Below the pieces are notes generated by a model, which did not search any database, had not been told where the DNA came from, and saw nothing but the letters and a program-made list of their open reading frames with translations. Shown here piece by piece: positions 45,171-53,310 of a DNA stretch of 64,000 bases (within the stretch, counting starts at the first letter, position 1; every line of letters begins with the position of its first letter). Made by a program: the position numbers and the translations under genes. Origin of the DNA: DASQEH01 sp038239485 (GTDB lineage: Bacteria > Actinomycetota > Actinomycetes > Propionibacteriales > Nocardioidaceae); contig JBBSET010000002.1 of assembly GCA_038239485.1 (NCBI GenBank), forward strand, positions 38,999 to 102,998. Direction: 5' to 3'.

Positions 45171-45270
45171 GTCAGGGACCTCTCCGGAACGCTCGTGGCT
45201 ACAGCCCGCAGGCTGCATCGACCACACTGAACTCCGGAGGTCTCTCCCGCTCGGACGAACGTACGTCCGG
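45171..45270 (-). promoter_or_regulatory. Strongly folded 5' leader of terC
   Basis: Read toward the gene, GGGA-gaga-CCTCCGGA (45248-45233) pairs with TCCGGA-ga-GGTCCC (45188-45175). Inside lies a second helix: GTGG/CCAC arms and CAGCC-TGC-GGGCTG (about 45190-45225). A separate hairpin GGACG-TACGTT-CGTCC sits at 45253-45268. The outer 3' arm ends four bases before the ATG. TerC genes are often under Mn2+ riboswitches, but I do not see the yybP-ykoY sequence signature. Confidence 0.4.
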
Positions 45271-45396
45271 GCCAGCGGCACCGGGCGCCTGGTCGGTCAC
45301 AACCAGATTGCGCGCCGTGATGACGGCACCGCTGCCAAAGGGATACTCCCCTCCAACACCACCGTCAGTGTGGCAGAGGCGAGCGGCACGGCCAAG

Positions 45397-45759
45397 TCAG
45401 CCCGCGGGAGTCAGTCCGGGGCGGCGCGACTTCGGCAACTTGGACACCACGGTGTCGTACGACTCGCCGACGGCCTCGATGATCTCCTCGTCGGGGATCG
45501 CACCGGAGTAGGCCAAGCTGTTCCAGCCCGACCGGCCGATGTAGGGCATCACCGAGGCGTCGTCCGGATACCGCAGCAGCCATTCGTCGGCCTCGTCCCG
45601 GTTCGCCCCGCACTTGACTCCGACCGTGGCACTCTCGGCTGAGCCCAGGAAGGCGAAGATCTTCTCCGCGACCTTGACCACGACGTCACCATCCCACGGG
45701 TCGTCCTGCCAGGCTCCGGGCTAGTCCAGGCAGTAGGCGAGCAGTTCGGACCGGGTCAC
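45397..45759 (-). pseudogene. MmcQ/YjbR-family gene interrupted by an amber codon
   Basis: GTG 45759 overlaps the uvrB stop as GTGA and opens VTRSELLAYCLD, the usual YjbR N-terminus. The 13th codon is TAG (45723-45721). The same frame then continues PGAWQDDPWDGDVVVKVAEK and runs intact to 45397 (VGVKCGANRDEADEWLLRYP, then GWNSLAYSGAIPDEE). The downstream 94-codon part from GTG 45681 could be translated alone. YjbR proteins have a DNA-binding-like fold of about 120 residues. Either a recent nonsense mutation, a sequencing error, or a shortened product. Confidence 0.65.
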
Positions 45760-47861
45760 CGGGCACCCGCCTCGACCATCTGCCGGAGCTCCTTCTTGAG
45801 CTCGGAGATCTCGTCGCGCAGCCTGGCCGCCACCTCGAAGTGGAGCTCGGCCGCGGCGGCGTGCATCTGGTCGGTGAGCTGCTGGACCAGGTCGGCGAGA
45901 TCGCGCGACGGCAGGCCCGCGAGGCCGTGGGCGAACGCTCCCGCGGCTTTGCTCGACAACCCGGGCACCGGCGACTTGCCCCGGGACTGCTGCCTCCCGC
46001 CGCCACCCAGGAGCTCGGCGGTGTCGGCATCCTCGCGAGCCAGCATGTCGGTGATGTCGGCGATGCGCTTGCGCAGCGGCTGCGGGTCGACCCCGCGCTC
46101 GGTGTTGTACTCGACCTGCTTGGCGCGTCTGCGGTTCGTCTCGTCGATGGCGCGCTCCATCGAGTCGGTGATCCGGTCGGCATACATGATCACCTGCCCG
46201 GACACGTTTCTGGCGGCCCGGCCGATCGTCTGGATGAGCGACGTGCCGGACCTCAGGAAGCCCTCCTTGTCGGCGTCCAGGATCGCGACCAGGGACACCT
46301 CCGGCAGGTCGAGGCCCTCGCGCAGCAGGTTGATGCCGACCAGGACGTCGTACAGCCCGAGGCGGAGCTCTCTCAGCAGCTCGATCCGACGCAGTGTGTC
46401 GACCTCGCTGTGGAGGTAACGGGTGCGGACGCCGCTCTCGAGCAGATAGTCGGTGAGGTCCTCCGACATCTTCTTGGTCAGCGTCGTCACGAGCACTCGC
46501 TCGCCTCGCTCGGACCGGACCTGGATCTCGGCGATCAGGTCGTCGATCTGGCCCTTGGTGGGCTTGACGATCACCTCGGGATCGACCAGCCCGGTCGGGC
46601 GGATGATCTGCTCGACCGTGTCCTCGACGCGCGACATCTCGTAGGGTCCTGGCGTGGCCGACAAGTAGATCGTCTGACCGACCCGGTCAAGGAACTCCTC
46701 CCACCGCAGCGGGCGGTTGTCCATCGCGCTGGGCAGGCGGAACCCGTGCTCCACCAAGGTGCGCTTGCGGGACATGTCTCCTTCGTACATGCCGCCGATC
46801 TGCGGCACGGTCACGTGCGACTCGTCGAGCACGAGCAGGAAGTCCTCGGGGAAGTAGTCCAGCAAACAGCTGGGGGCGCTGCCGGCAGCCCTGCCGTCGG
46901 TGTGGCGAGAGTAGTTCTCGATGCCCGAGCAGGTGCCGATCTGGCGCATCATCTCGATGTCGTAGTTGGTGCGCATGCGTAGCCGCTGGGACTCGAGCAG
47001 CTGCCCATTGCGATCCAGCTCGGCAAGGCGATGCTCGAGCTCCTCCTCGATGCCGCTGATGGCCCGCTCCATCCGCTCCGGCGCCGTGACGTAGTGCGTG
47101 GCGGCCCCGATGTAGATCTCCTTCTCTTCGCTGAGCACCTCCCCCGTGAGCGGGTGCAGTGTCATCAGCCGCTCGATCTCGTCACCGAAGAACTCCACGC
47201 GGATGGCGAGCTCCTGGTAGACCGGGAACACCTCGAGGGTGTCGCCTCGCACCCGGAAGGTGCCGCGGGTGGCCGCAAGGTCGTTGCGCGCGTACTGGAC
47301 CTGGACGAGCTTGCGGAGCAGTCCGTCCCGGTCGGTCTCGGCGCCGACCTCGACGTGGATCATCCGGTTCATGTACTCCTCGGCCGAGCCCAGACCATAG
47401 ATGCAGGAGACCGTGGACACGACGATCACGTCGCGGCGGGTGAGCAGCGACCAGGTCGCCGAGTGGCGCAACCGCTCCACCTCCTCGTTGATCGAGGAGT
47501 CCTTCTCGATGTAGGTGTCGGTCTGCGGGACATACGCCTCGGGTTGGTAGTAGTCGTAGTACGACACGAAGTACTCGATGGCGTTGTTGGGGAAGAGCTC
47601 CCTCAGCTCGTTGGCGAACTGGGCTGCCAGCGTCTTGTTGGGCAGCATCACCAGGGTCGGTCGCTGGACCCGCTCGACCAGCCAGGCCACGGTGGCGGTC
47701 TTGCCCGTACCCGTCGCACCGAGCAGCACGGTGTTGGTGTCGCCGGCGTTGATCCGGCGCTCCAGCTGGTCGATCGCGGCCGGCTGGTCCCCCGACGGGA
47801 CATAGTCGGAGACCACCTCGAAGGGGTGCACGGTGCGCGCGAGATCGTTGACTGGCCTCAT
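45756..47861 (-). CDS. uvrB: Excinuclease ABC subunit B
   Basis: 701 residues. DEAD-type helicase core: Walker A LLGATGTGKTATVAW, beta-hairpin YYDYYQPEAYVP that clamps damaged DNA, Walker B LLVLDESHVTVPQ, motif V GINLLREGLDLPEV and AILDADKEGFLRS; C-terminal UVR motif after a linker with HGLAGLPSRDLADLVQQL. Works with UvrA and UvrC encoded in the window. The minus-strand -10 TAGGCT (47875-47870) is eight bases before ATG 47861. No LexA box was found. Confidence 0.97.
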   Translation of the reverse strand: MRPVNDLARTVHPFEVVSDYVPSGDQPAAIDQLERRINAGDTNTVLLGATGTGKTATVAWLVERVQRPTLVMLPNKTLAAQFANELRELFPNNAIEYFVSYYDYYQPEAYVPQTDTYIEKDSSINEEVERLRHSATWSLLTRRDVIVVSTVSCIYGLGSAEEYMNRMIHVEVGAETDRDGLLRKLVQVQYARNDLAATRGTFRVRGDTLEVFPVYQELAIRVEFFGDEIERLMTLHPLTGEVLSEEKEIYIGAATHYVTAPERMERAISGIEEELEHRLAELDRNGQLLESQRLRMRTNYDIEMMRQIGTCSGIENYSRHTDGRAAGSAPSCLLDYFPEDFLLVLDESHVTVPQIGGMYEGDMSRKRTLVEHGFRLPSAMDNRPLRWEEFLDRVGQTIYLSATPGPYEMSRVEDTVEQIIRPTGLVDPEVIVKPTKGQIDDLIAEIQVRSERGERVLVTTLTKKMSEDLTDYLLESGVRTRYLHSEVDTLRRIELLRELRLGLYDVLVGINLLREGLDLPEVSLVAILDADKEGFLRSGTSLIQTIGRAARNVSGQVIMYADRITDSMERAIDETNRRRAKQVEYNTERGVDPQPLRKRIADITDMLAREDADTAELLGGGGRQQSRGKSPVPGLSSKAAGAFAHGLAGLPSRDLADLVQQLTDQMHAAAAELHFEVAARLRDEISELKKELRQMVEAGAR

Positions 47862-48182
47862 GACAAAAGAGCCTACGGGCAGGCTCCGACACTTCTTGAA
47901 CGTGGACTTCTGAGCTGCCCTGCAGAAGAGCAGCTACGGCTTTGCGGGCCGGCACCGCGAGAACTGTCACCGCGCGGAGAGCCGATCCGCTCTCTGCAGC
48001 GACGCTCACCTGAGACAGGAACTCGTCGCACTCCCCACAGGTGACCCGATCGCCGCCTTCCAAGGCCGTCGACCCACCGTCCGGCCCGCGGTGGCTGGAG
48101 ACAACCAAGCAGGATAGTCCTCGCGACCCGTGAGCGGTGCAGTTTCGCACCGGGTTCGCCGAGCCTCAAGCCGCGAACATCC
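47862..48182. other. 321-base intergenic region upstream of uvrB
   Basis: Holds TAGGCT (47870-47875, minus) close to uvrB and TATCCT (48111-48116, minus) as a possible second -10. The minus strand stays open in two frames but neither has a convincing start or family match. No SOS box with correct spacing. Confidence 0.4.
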
Positions 48183-49112
48183 TCACGTCGGGAGGTGCCG
48201 CCGCGGTGCCATCCGCGGACCGTGCCGCGGAGCGCCCTCGAGCCGGGTGGTGATCACGTGCTGGACCCGGTAGCGGTGCGGACGTTCGGACTCGAGCAGG
48301 TCGCGAAGCTCGTCGTCGCTGATCACCTGGCCGGTGATGGCCCAGCCGATGTGCCTGGCCACGTGGTAGTCGCCGAAGCTCACAGCGTCGGCATCGCCGT
48401 GAGCGCGTTGCCGTACTTCAGCCGACGTCCAGACGCCTACCCCCGGCACCGATCTCAGCGCCCGATCCGCCTCGGCCATCGGTTGGTCGAGGGTGCGCTC
48501 CAGGGCGCCCGCAAGCTGGCTCGCCCGCACGATCGTCCGCGACCTTGCTCCGTCGACCGAGCACTGCAGCCACTGCCACGACGCGATCCTGGCGATGCCT
48601 GCCGCTGTCGGCAGGCACCGCATCCCTCGCTCGCCGGCCGGACCGGGGGCGAGCTCGCCGAACCGGCTGAGCAGCCGACGCCAGCCGAACCAGGCCTCCT
48701 TGCCGGTGACCTTCTGCTCGATGGCGGCGGCGACCAGCGATTCGAGCACCAGTCCCGAGCGCGGTACGCGCCAGTGCGGGTTGAGCGCCCAGGCCCTGCG
48801 GACCCTCGGGTAGGACGACTCGAAGCCGGTGATGTCGTCGGATGCTCCGAGCAGGTCGGGGGCCTGCTCGAGCATCCAGTCGGCACCGGGCCCCCAGGCC
48901 TCCAGCTCGATCTCCCCGCTGTGGCGCCGCGGGACGATCCGCAGGGTGACCGGCCCGGCCGGCGTCATCGAGGCCCGCCAGACCGTGCCGTCGCGGTCGC
49001 TGCGAAAGGTGGGGTCGGCGCCGCCACGCCGGAGCGGGCGCAGGATGTCGAGCGGCTCGCATGGCCAGCCCGGCCGCCAGACCCGGTGCCTGGCCAGGAG
49101 CGTCGACGTCAT
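48183..49112 (-). CDS. AlkA-type DNA-3-methyladenine glycosylase (HhH-GPD)
   Basis: 309 residues from ATG 49112, placed by a leaderless promoter (GTG 49118 would add two). HhH-GPD fold: LESLVAAAIEQKVTGKEAWFGW, the hairpin SVPGVGVWTSAEVRQRAHG and the catalytic aspartate in AVSFGDYHVARHIG. Excises alkylated bases in base-excision repair. Divergent from an ATP-dependent ligase, so two repair genes share the 49113-49187 gap. Confidence 0.85.
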   Translation of the reverse strand: MTSTLLARHRVWRPGWPCEPLDILRPLRRGGADPTFRSDRDGTVWRASMTPAGPVTLRIVPRRHSGEIELEAWGPGADWMLEQAPDLLGASDDITGFESSYPRVRRAWALNPHWRVPRSGLVLESLVAAAIEQKVTGKEAWFGWRRLLSRFGELAPGPAGERGMRCLPTAAGIARIASWQWLQCSVDGARSRTIVRASQLAGALERTLDQPMAEADRALRSVPGVGVWTSAEVRQRAHGDADAVSFGDYHVARHIGWAITGQVISDDELRDLLESERPHRYRVQHVITTRLEGAPRHGPRMAPRRHLPT

Positions 49113-49124
49113 CGCCACAGGCTA
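49113..49124 (-). promoter_or_regulatory. Leaderless promoter of the glycosylase gene
   Basis: Minus-strand TAGCCT (49124-49119), six bases, then ATG 49112. Confidence 0.5.
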
Positions 49125-49187
49125 ACCGGCGGCCGGGACAGTTCCGGTCCCACGCGGCTGTCGGTGCCAGGCGGCACAATCTCCTCC

Positions 49188-50717
49188 ATGCTCCTGGACA
49201 CCCTGGTCGCGACCTCCTCGGAGGTGGCGGCGACCCCCTCGCGGCTTGCCAAACGCGAGGCGCTTGCGGCGCTGCTCACGCAGGCGGGGCCGGCCGACGT
49301 CGAGATCGCCGTCGCGTACCTCGCCGGTGAGGTCCGGCAGCGCAGGACGGGCATCGGCTGGGCACTGCTGAGGTCCCTTCCCGAGCCTGCCGCCGAGCCG
49401 ACCCTGTCGCTGCTCGACGTGGACGCCGAGCTCGGCCGCGTGAGCGACCTGGCCGGGGCAGGTTCGGCGGCGGCCCGGTCGCAGGCTGTGGCCGGGCTGT
49501 TCGCCAAGGCCACCGTCTCCGAGCAGTCCTTCCTCCGTGCCCTGATCTCCGGCGAGATCAGGCAAGGGGCGCTGGACTCGACGATGCTCGATGCGTTGTC
49601 GGTGGCCTCGTCGGTTCCGTTGCCGGTGATCAGGCGTGCGGTGATGCTCCGCGGAGCGACGGGTCCGGTTGCCTCCGCGGCGCTCACGGGAGGCGTGCGG
49701 GCGGTGGAGGCCTTCGGCCTGGAGGTCGGCCAGCCGGTACGCCCGATGCTGGCGTCGACGGCGCCGGACATCGACGCGGCGCTGGAGAAGGTCGGCGCCG
49801 GCGTCCAGGTGTCCATCGACATCAAGCTCGACGGGATCCGCATCCAGGCACATAAGGACGGCGAGGTCGTCCGCCTCTACACCCGCAGCCTCGACGACAT
49901 CACCGACCGGCTGCCCGAGGTCGTCGACACCGTCCGCGGCTGTCGGGCCGACCGGTTGATCCTCGACGGGGAGGCCATCGCCCTGACTCCGGACGGGCGT
50001 CCCAGGCCGTTCCAGGAGACCGCCTCCCGCACAGCCAGCCGACTCGACATCTCCGCCCCACTGACCACCAGCGTCACGGCGTTCTTCTTCGACTGCATCC
50101 TTGTCGACGACGAGGATCTGCTGGACCTCCCGTTGGCGGACCGGCTGCGACGGCTCGACGGGGTGGCACCGTCGCCGTCGGTGGTGCCCCGGCTGGTCAC
50201 CTCCGACGTCGAGGCCGCCCGCGCCTTCTTCGCGGCAGCTGTCGACTCGGGTCAGGAGGGGGTGGTGGTGAAGGCGCTCGACGCGGTGTACGACGCTGGC
50301 CGCCGGGGCGCCGGCTGGGTCAAGGTCAAGCCCCGGCACACCCTCGACCTGGTCGTGCTGGCGGTCGAGTGGGGCAGCGGTAGACGCCGGGGCACGCTCT
50401 CCAACATCCACCTCGGTGCGCGAGACCCGGACACCGGCGGTTTCGTCATGCTCGGCAAGACGTTCAAGGGCATGACCGACGAGATGCTCGCGTGGCAGAC
50501 CCGACGTTTCCTTGAGCTGGAGACTTCCCGCGAGGGACATGTCGTCCACGTGCGGGCCGAGCAGGTCGTGGAGATCGCGTTCGACGGGCTGCAGGCGTCG
50601 AGACGCTACGCCGGCGGGCTGGCGCTGCGCTTCGCGCGGGTGCTGCGCTACCGCGACGACAAGACCGCGGAGGAGGCCGACACGATCGGCGCGGTGCGCC
50701 AGCTCGCGAAGGGCTAG
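49188..50717 (+). CDS. ATP-dependent DNA ligase (LigB-like)
   Basis: 509 residues from ATG 49188; CACAAT seven bases before it could be a -10. N-terminal DNA-binding domain, then nucleotidyltransferase domain with the adenylated lysine in IKLDGIRIQ (KxDG), FFFDCIL, the GVVVKAL motif IV and WVKVKP motif V, and a C-terminal OB-fold (TLSNIHLGARDP, HVRAEQVVEIAFDGLQ). This resembles Mycobacterium LigB, an accessory ligase; the essential NAD-dependent LigA is not in the window. Confidence 0.92.
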   Translation: MLLDTLVATSSEVAATPSRLAKREALAALLTQAGPADVEIAVAYLAGEVRQRRTGIGWALLRSLPEPAAEPTLSLLDVDAELGRVSDLAGAGSAAARSQAVAGLFAKATVSEQSFLRALISGEIRQGALDSTMLDALSVASSVPLPVIRRAVMLRGATGPVASAALTGGVRAVEAFGLEVGQPVRPMLASTAPDIDAALEKVGAGVQVSIDIKLDGIRIQAHKDGEVVRLYTRSLDDITDRLPEVVDTVRGCRADRLILDGEAIALTPDGRPRPFQETASRTASRLDISAPLTTSVTAFFFDCILVDDEDLLDLPLADRLRRLDGVAPSPSVVPRLVTSDVEAARAFFAAAVDSGQEGVVVKALDAVYDAGRRGAGWVKVKPRHTLDLVVLAVEWGSGRRRGTLSNIHLGARDPDTGGFVMLGKTFKGMTDEMLAWQTRRFLELETSREGHVVHVRAEQVVEIAFDGLQASRRYAGGLALRFARVLRYRDDKTAEEADTIGAVRQLAKG

Positions 50718-50727
50718 GAGGTGAGAC

Positions 50728-50946
50728 TTGGGGGGACCCAATCGGGCCAATGACTGGCCCTGGTCGCTCTCGGGGCGGGGCGGGAAGTGCGGTCCAGGCG
50801 TTGGCCCTCCGGGCCCGGTCCTCCGACCGAACGTGTGCGGTGAGATGCACACTGTGCAGCAGGGCGCACATCGGCCCTCGGGAGAGGCCCCCTCCGTCAA
50901 GGCGGCCCGCTGTGAGATCAACGTCGTGCCGTGTGACATCGGATGA
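50728..50946 (+). CDS. Possible small protein with an exact Shine-Dalgarno
   Basis: TTG at 50728 follows AGGAGGTGA, a nine-base match to the 16S anti-SD, with four bases of spacing. The frame runs 72 codons to 50946 and contains LGGPNRANDWPWSLSGRGGK and four cysteines. Composition is not strongly protein-like and no family is recognised; the perfect SD is the only real support. Confidence 0.25.
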   Translation: MGGPNRANDWPWSLSGRGGKCGPGVGPPGPVLRPNVCGEMHTVQQGAHRPSGEAPSVKAARCEINVVPCDIG

Positions 50947-50966
50947 GCCATCTGGCCGGGAGCTGA

Positions 50967-51818
50967 CTAGGAGCGGCCTCCGGAGACGGGATCGTCGCGA
51001 AGCCACGCGACCGGGGCCAGCTGGGGGTACTTCGCGGTCAGGGAGTCACCGGACGACACACCGCGTAGCCGTCTGCCCACCCATGGCCCCAAGTACATCC
51101 GGCCCCAGCGGGCATCCGCGCGGAGCCGCTGGCGGCGGGTGCCGAGGGCATATGCGCCGAAGTCGTCGGCCCAGGCATGGTCACCGAAGCCCAATGCCTC
51201 GAGGACGGCACCAGCGACGCGGGCATGACCGTCCGATGACAGGTGCAGACGGTCGTCGCTCCAGGCGCGCGGATGGGCGAACGCCGGTGCTCCCCACAGG
51301 CGGACGAGCACGCACTGGTGGTCTTCGCTGATCTCCTCGACCATCGTCGTCAGCGCCTTGACCCGGCCGAGTGTGCGGCCGATCAGCTGAGAACGGGAGC
51401 TCGGGTCCACCGACTGGAAGAGGACCACCTGCGAGCCGTTCTGGCGGAGCCGGCGGACCGCGTCGTCGAACGTGCGACCGACCGCGTCCAGGTCGACCCT
51501 CGGGCGCAGCACGTCGTTGGTACCGCCGGCCAGGCTTACCAGCTCCGGACCCTGCTCGATCGCGCGTGCAACCTGCTCGGCCACGATCGCGTCGATCTTG
51601 CGCCCGCGTATCGCCAGGTTGGCGTACCGGAAGCCGGGGTCGCGAGTGGCGAACTCCTCGGCGACGCGGTCGGCCCAGCCTCGATACCGTCCATACGTGC
51701 CCGGCGCCGGGTCGTTCAGACCCTCTGTGAAGCTGTCGCCGAGCGCGACATAGCTCGACGGGACGGGCGCAGATGTCACGACGACGCCGACAGCGGGTTC
51801 ACCCCGCCATTTTCGCAT
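50967..51818 (-). CDS. SGNH/GDSL hydrolase
   Basis: 283 residues from ATG 51818 (GGGAGGGGG upstream; a GTG at 51842 is less likely). Block I ALGDSFTEGLND with the nucleophile serine, block II glycine in NLAIRGRK, block III GGTNDVL and block V DRLHLSSDGH with the Asp-His pair. Lipase or esterase on acyl groups; no signal peptide, so probably cytoplasmic. The C-terminal ~80 residues after the catalytic fold are basic and of unknown role. Confidence 0.9.
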   Translation of the reverse strand: MRKWRGEPAVGVVVTSAPVPSSYVALGDSFTEGLNDPAPGTYGRYRGWADRVAEEFATRDPGFRYANLAIRGRKIDAIVAEQVARAIEQGPELVSLAGGTNDVLRPRVDLDAVGRTFDDAVRRLRQNGSQVVLFQSVDPSSRSQLIGRTLGRVKALTTMVEEISEDHQCVLVRLWGAPAFAHPRAWSDDRLHLSSDGHARVAGAVLEALGFGDHAWADDFGAYALGTRRQRLRADARWGRMYLGPWVGRRLRGVSSGDSLTAKYPQLAPVAWLRDDPVSGGRS

Positions 51819-51854
51819 GCCCCCTCCCGCGTGCGGCCGCACATCTGTACGAGG

Positions 51855-53183
51855 TCAGCGTTCGACCATCGCCGTGATCCCCTGGCCCCCGGCGGCGCAG
51901 ACGGATATCACGCCCCTCACTGACTGTCGGTGGTCCGCCGACCGGCCGGTCGCCGCCCGTTCGGAGACGAGCTTGGCGAGGGTGGCGACGATCCGCCCTC
52001 CCGTCGCCGCGAACGGATGGCCCGCCGCGAGCGACGAGCCCACGACGTTCAGCCGGTCGCGGTCGATCGCGCCCAGCGGTTCGTCCAGTCCGAGCCGCGC
52101 CCGACAGAAGATGGGGTCTTCCCACGCCTTCAATGTGGCCAGCACCTGCGACGCGAACGCCTCGTGGATCTCGTAGAAGTCGACCTCTTGGAGCGTGATC
52201 CCGGCCCGGGCGAGCATCCGCGGCATGGCGTAGGCAGGAGCCATCAGGAGGCCCTCGCGCCCACCCACGTAGTCGACGGCCGCCGTCTCGTGCGCGGTCA
52301 GGAACCCGAGCACCGCCAATCCCCGCTCTGCCGCCCACGCCTCCGAGGCCAGTAGCACCACGGACGCCCCGTCGGTCAGGGGGCTCGAGTTCCCCGCCGT
52401 CATGGTGGCTGTGGCCCCCCGGCCGAAGACGGGGCGGAGCCGCGACAGCCTTTCCAGCGACGTATCCGGTCGCATGTTCTCGTCGCGGGTCAGCCCGCGG
52501 TAGGGCGTGACCAGGTCGTCGAAGAAGCCCGCGTCGTAGGCAGCCGCCAGCCGGTGATGCGAGCTGAGCGCGACCTCGTCCTGCTCGACGCGTCCCACCT
52601 CCCACTCGACGGCGGCGAGCGCCGCATGCTCGCCCATCGACAGCCGGGTCCGCGGCTCGGCGTTGCGCGGGAGCTCCGGCCTCAGCTGGCTGGGCCGGAG
52701 CCGACCCACGGCTCGCAGCCGGGCTGCCAGCGACCGAGCGCGGGCGAGCTCGATCAACACCCGCCGCAGCCCCTCGTTGACGGCGATCGGGACGTCGGAG
52801 GCGCTGTCGACGCCACCGGCGACACCGACGTCGATGACGCCCAGGGCGATCTTGTCCGCGACGGCGATCACGGCCTGCAGGCCGGTCCCGCACGCCTGCT
52901 GGAGGTCGTACGCCGGCGTGTCGGAGGACAGCTGTGAGCCGAGCACCGACTCGCGGGTGAGGTTGAAGTCGCGGCTGTGCTTGAGCACCGCTCCGGCGAC
53001 CACCTCGCCGAGCCGCTGGCCGCCGAGGTCGAAACGGTCCGCCAGCCCGTCCAGCGCTGCCGTGAGCATGTCCTGGTTCGAGGCCGTCGCGTAGGCCGAA
53101 CCCGCCCTGGCGAACGGGATCCTGTTGCCTCCGACGATCGCGACCCGCCGAACCACGCCAGCCGTCACAGACACTGCCACCAT
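51855..53183 (-). CDS. fadA2: Acetyl-CoA acetyltransferase / 3-ketoacyl-CoA thiolase
   Basis: 442 residues, AGGAG seven bases before ATG 53183. Thiolase fold with nucleophile cysteine in QQACGTGLQAV, MTAGNSSPLTDGAS, the His in FYEIHEAFA, GHPFAATGGR and the second catalytic cysteine in SVCAAGGQG. Last step of beta-oxidation. Divergent from a FabG4-like reductase and a MaoC hydratase, the same trio as Mycobacterium fadA2 / fabG4-htdX; the symbol is given by this synteny. Confidence 0.9.
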   Translation of the reverse strand: MVAVSVTAGVVRRVAIVGGNRIPFARAGSAYATASNQDMLTAALDGLADRFDLGGQRLGEVVAGAVLKHSRDFNLTRESVLGSQLSSDTPAYDLQQACGTGLQAVIAVADKIALGVIDVGVAGGVDSASDVPIAVNEGLRRVLIELARARSLAARLRAVGRLRPSQLRPELPRNAEPRTRLSMGEHAALAAVEWEVGRVEQDEVALSSHHRLAAAYDAGFFDDLVTPYRGLTRDENMRPDTSLERLSRLRPVFGRGATATMTAGNSSPLTDGASVVLLASEAWAAERGLAVLGFLTAHETAAVDYVGGREGLLMAPAYAMPRMLARAGITLQEVDFYEIHEAFASQVLATLKAWEDPIFCRARLGLDEPLGAIDRDRLNVVGSSLAAGHPFAATGGRIVATLAKLVSERAATGRSADHRQSVRGVISVCAAGGQGITAMVER

Positions 53184-53310
53184 CGGCTGCTCCTGACCTC
53201 GTGCGCTGTGCCACGCGGCGTGGACTGCGTCTGAACCGACAAGTTACCTTTGCCGAACCGTCCACTCGCCGAGGGTGGGTGGCCAGCCGCGCCCTAGGAG
53301 GACGTCACCG

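Noticed and set aside
45171..45270. yybP-ykoY manganese riboswitch at terC
   Set aside because: The conserved GGGGAGUAG segment and its partner loop are not present; only the position fits.
47182..48150. Long minus-strand frame across the uvrB 5' end with a CGEC motif
   Set aside because: It would overlap about 680 bases of uvrB and becomes arginine/proline-rich there, a shadow frame.
48120..48182. SOS box upstream of uvrB
   Set aside because: TCGCAC and GTTCGC arms occur but with three-base spacing instead of four and with mismatches in both arms.
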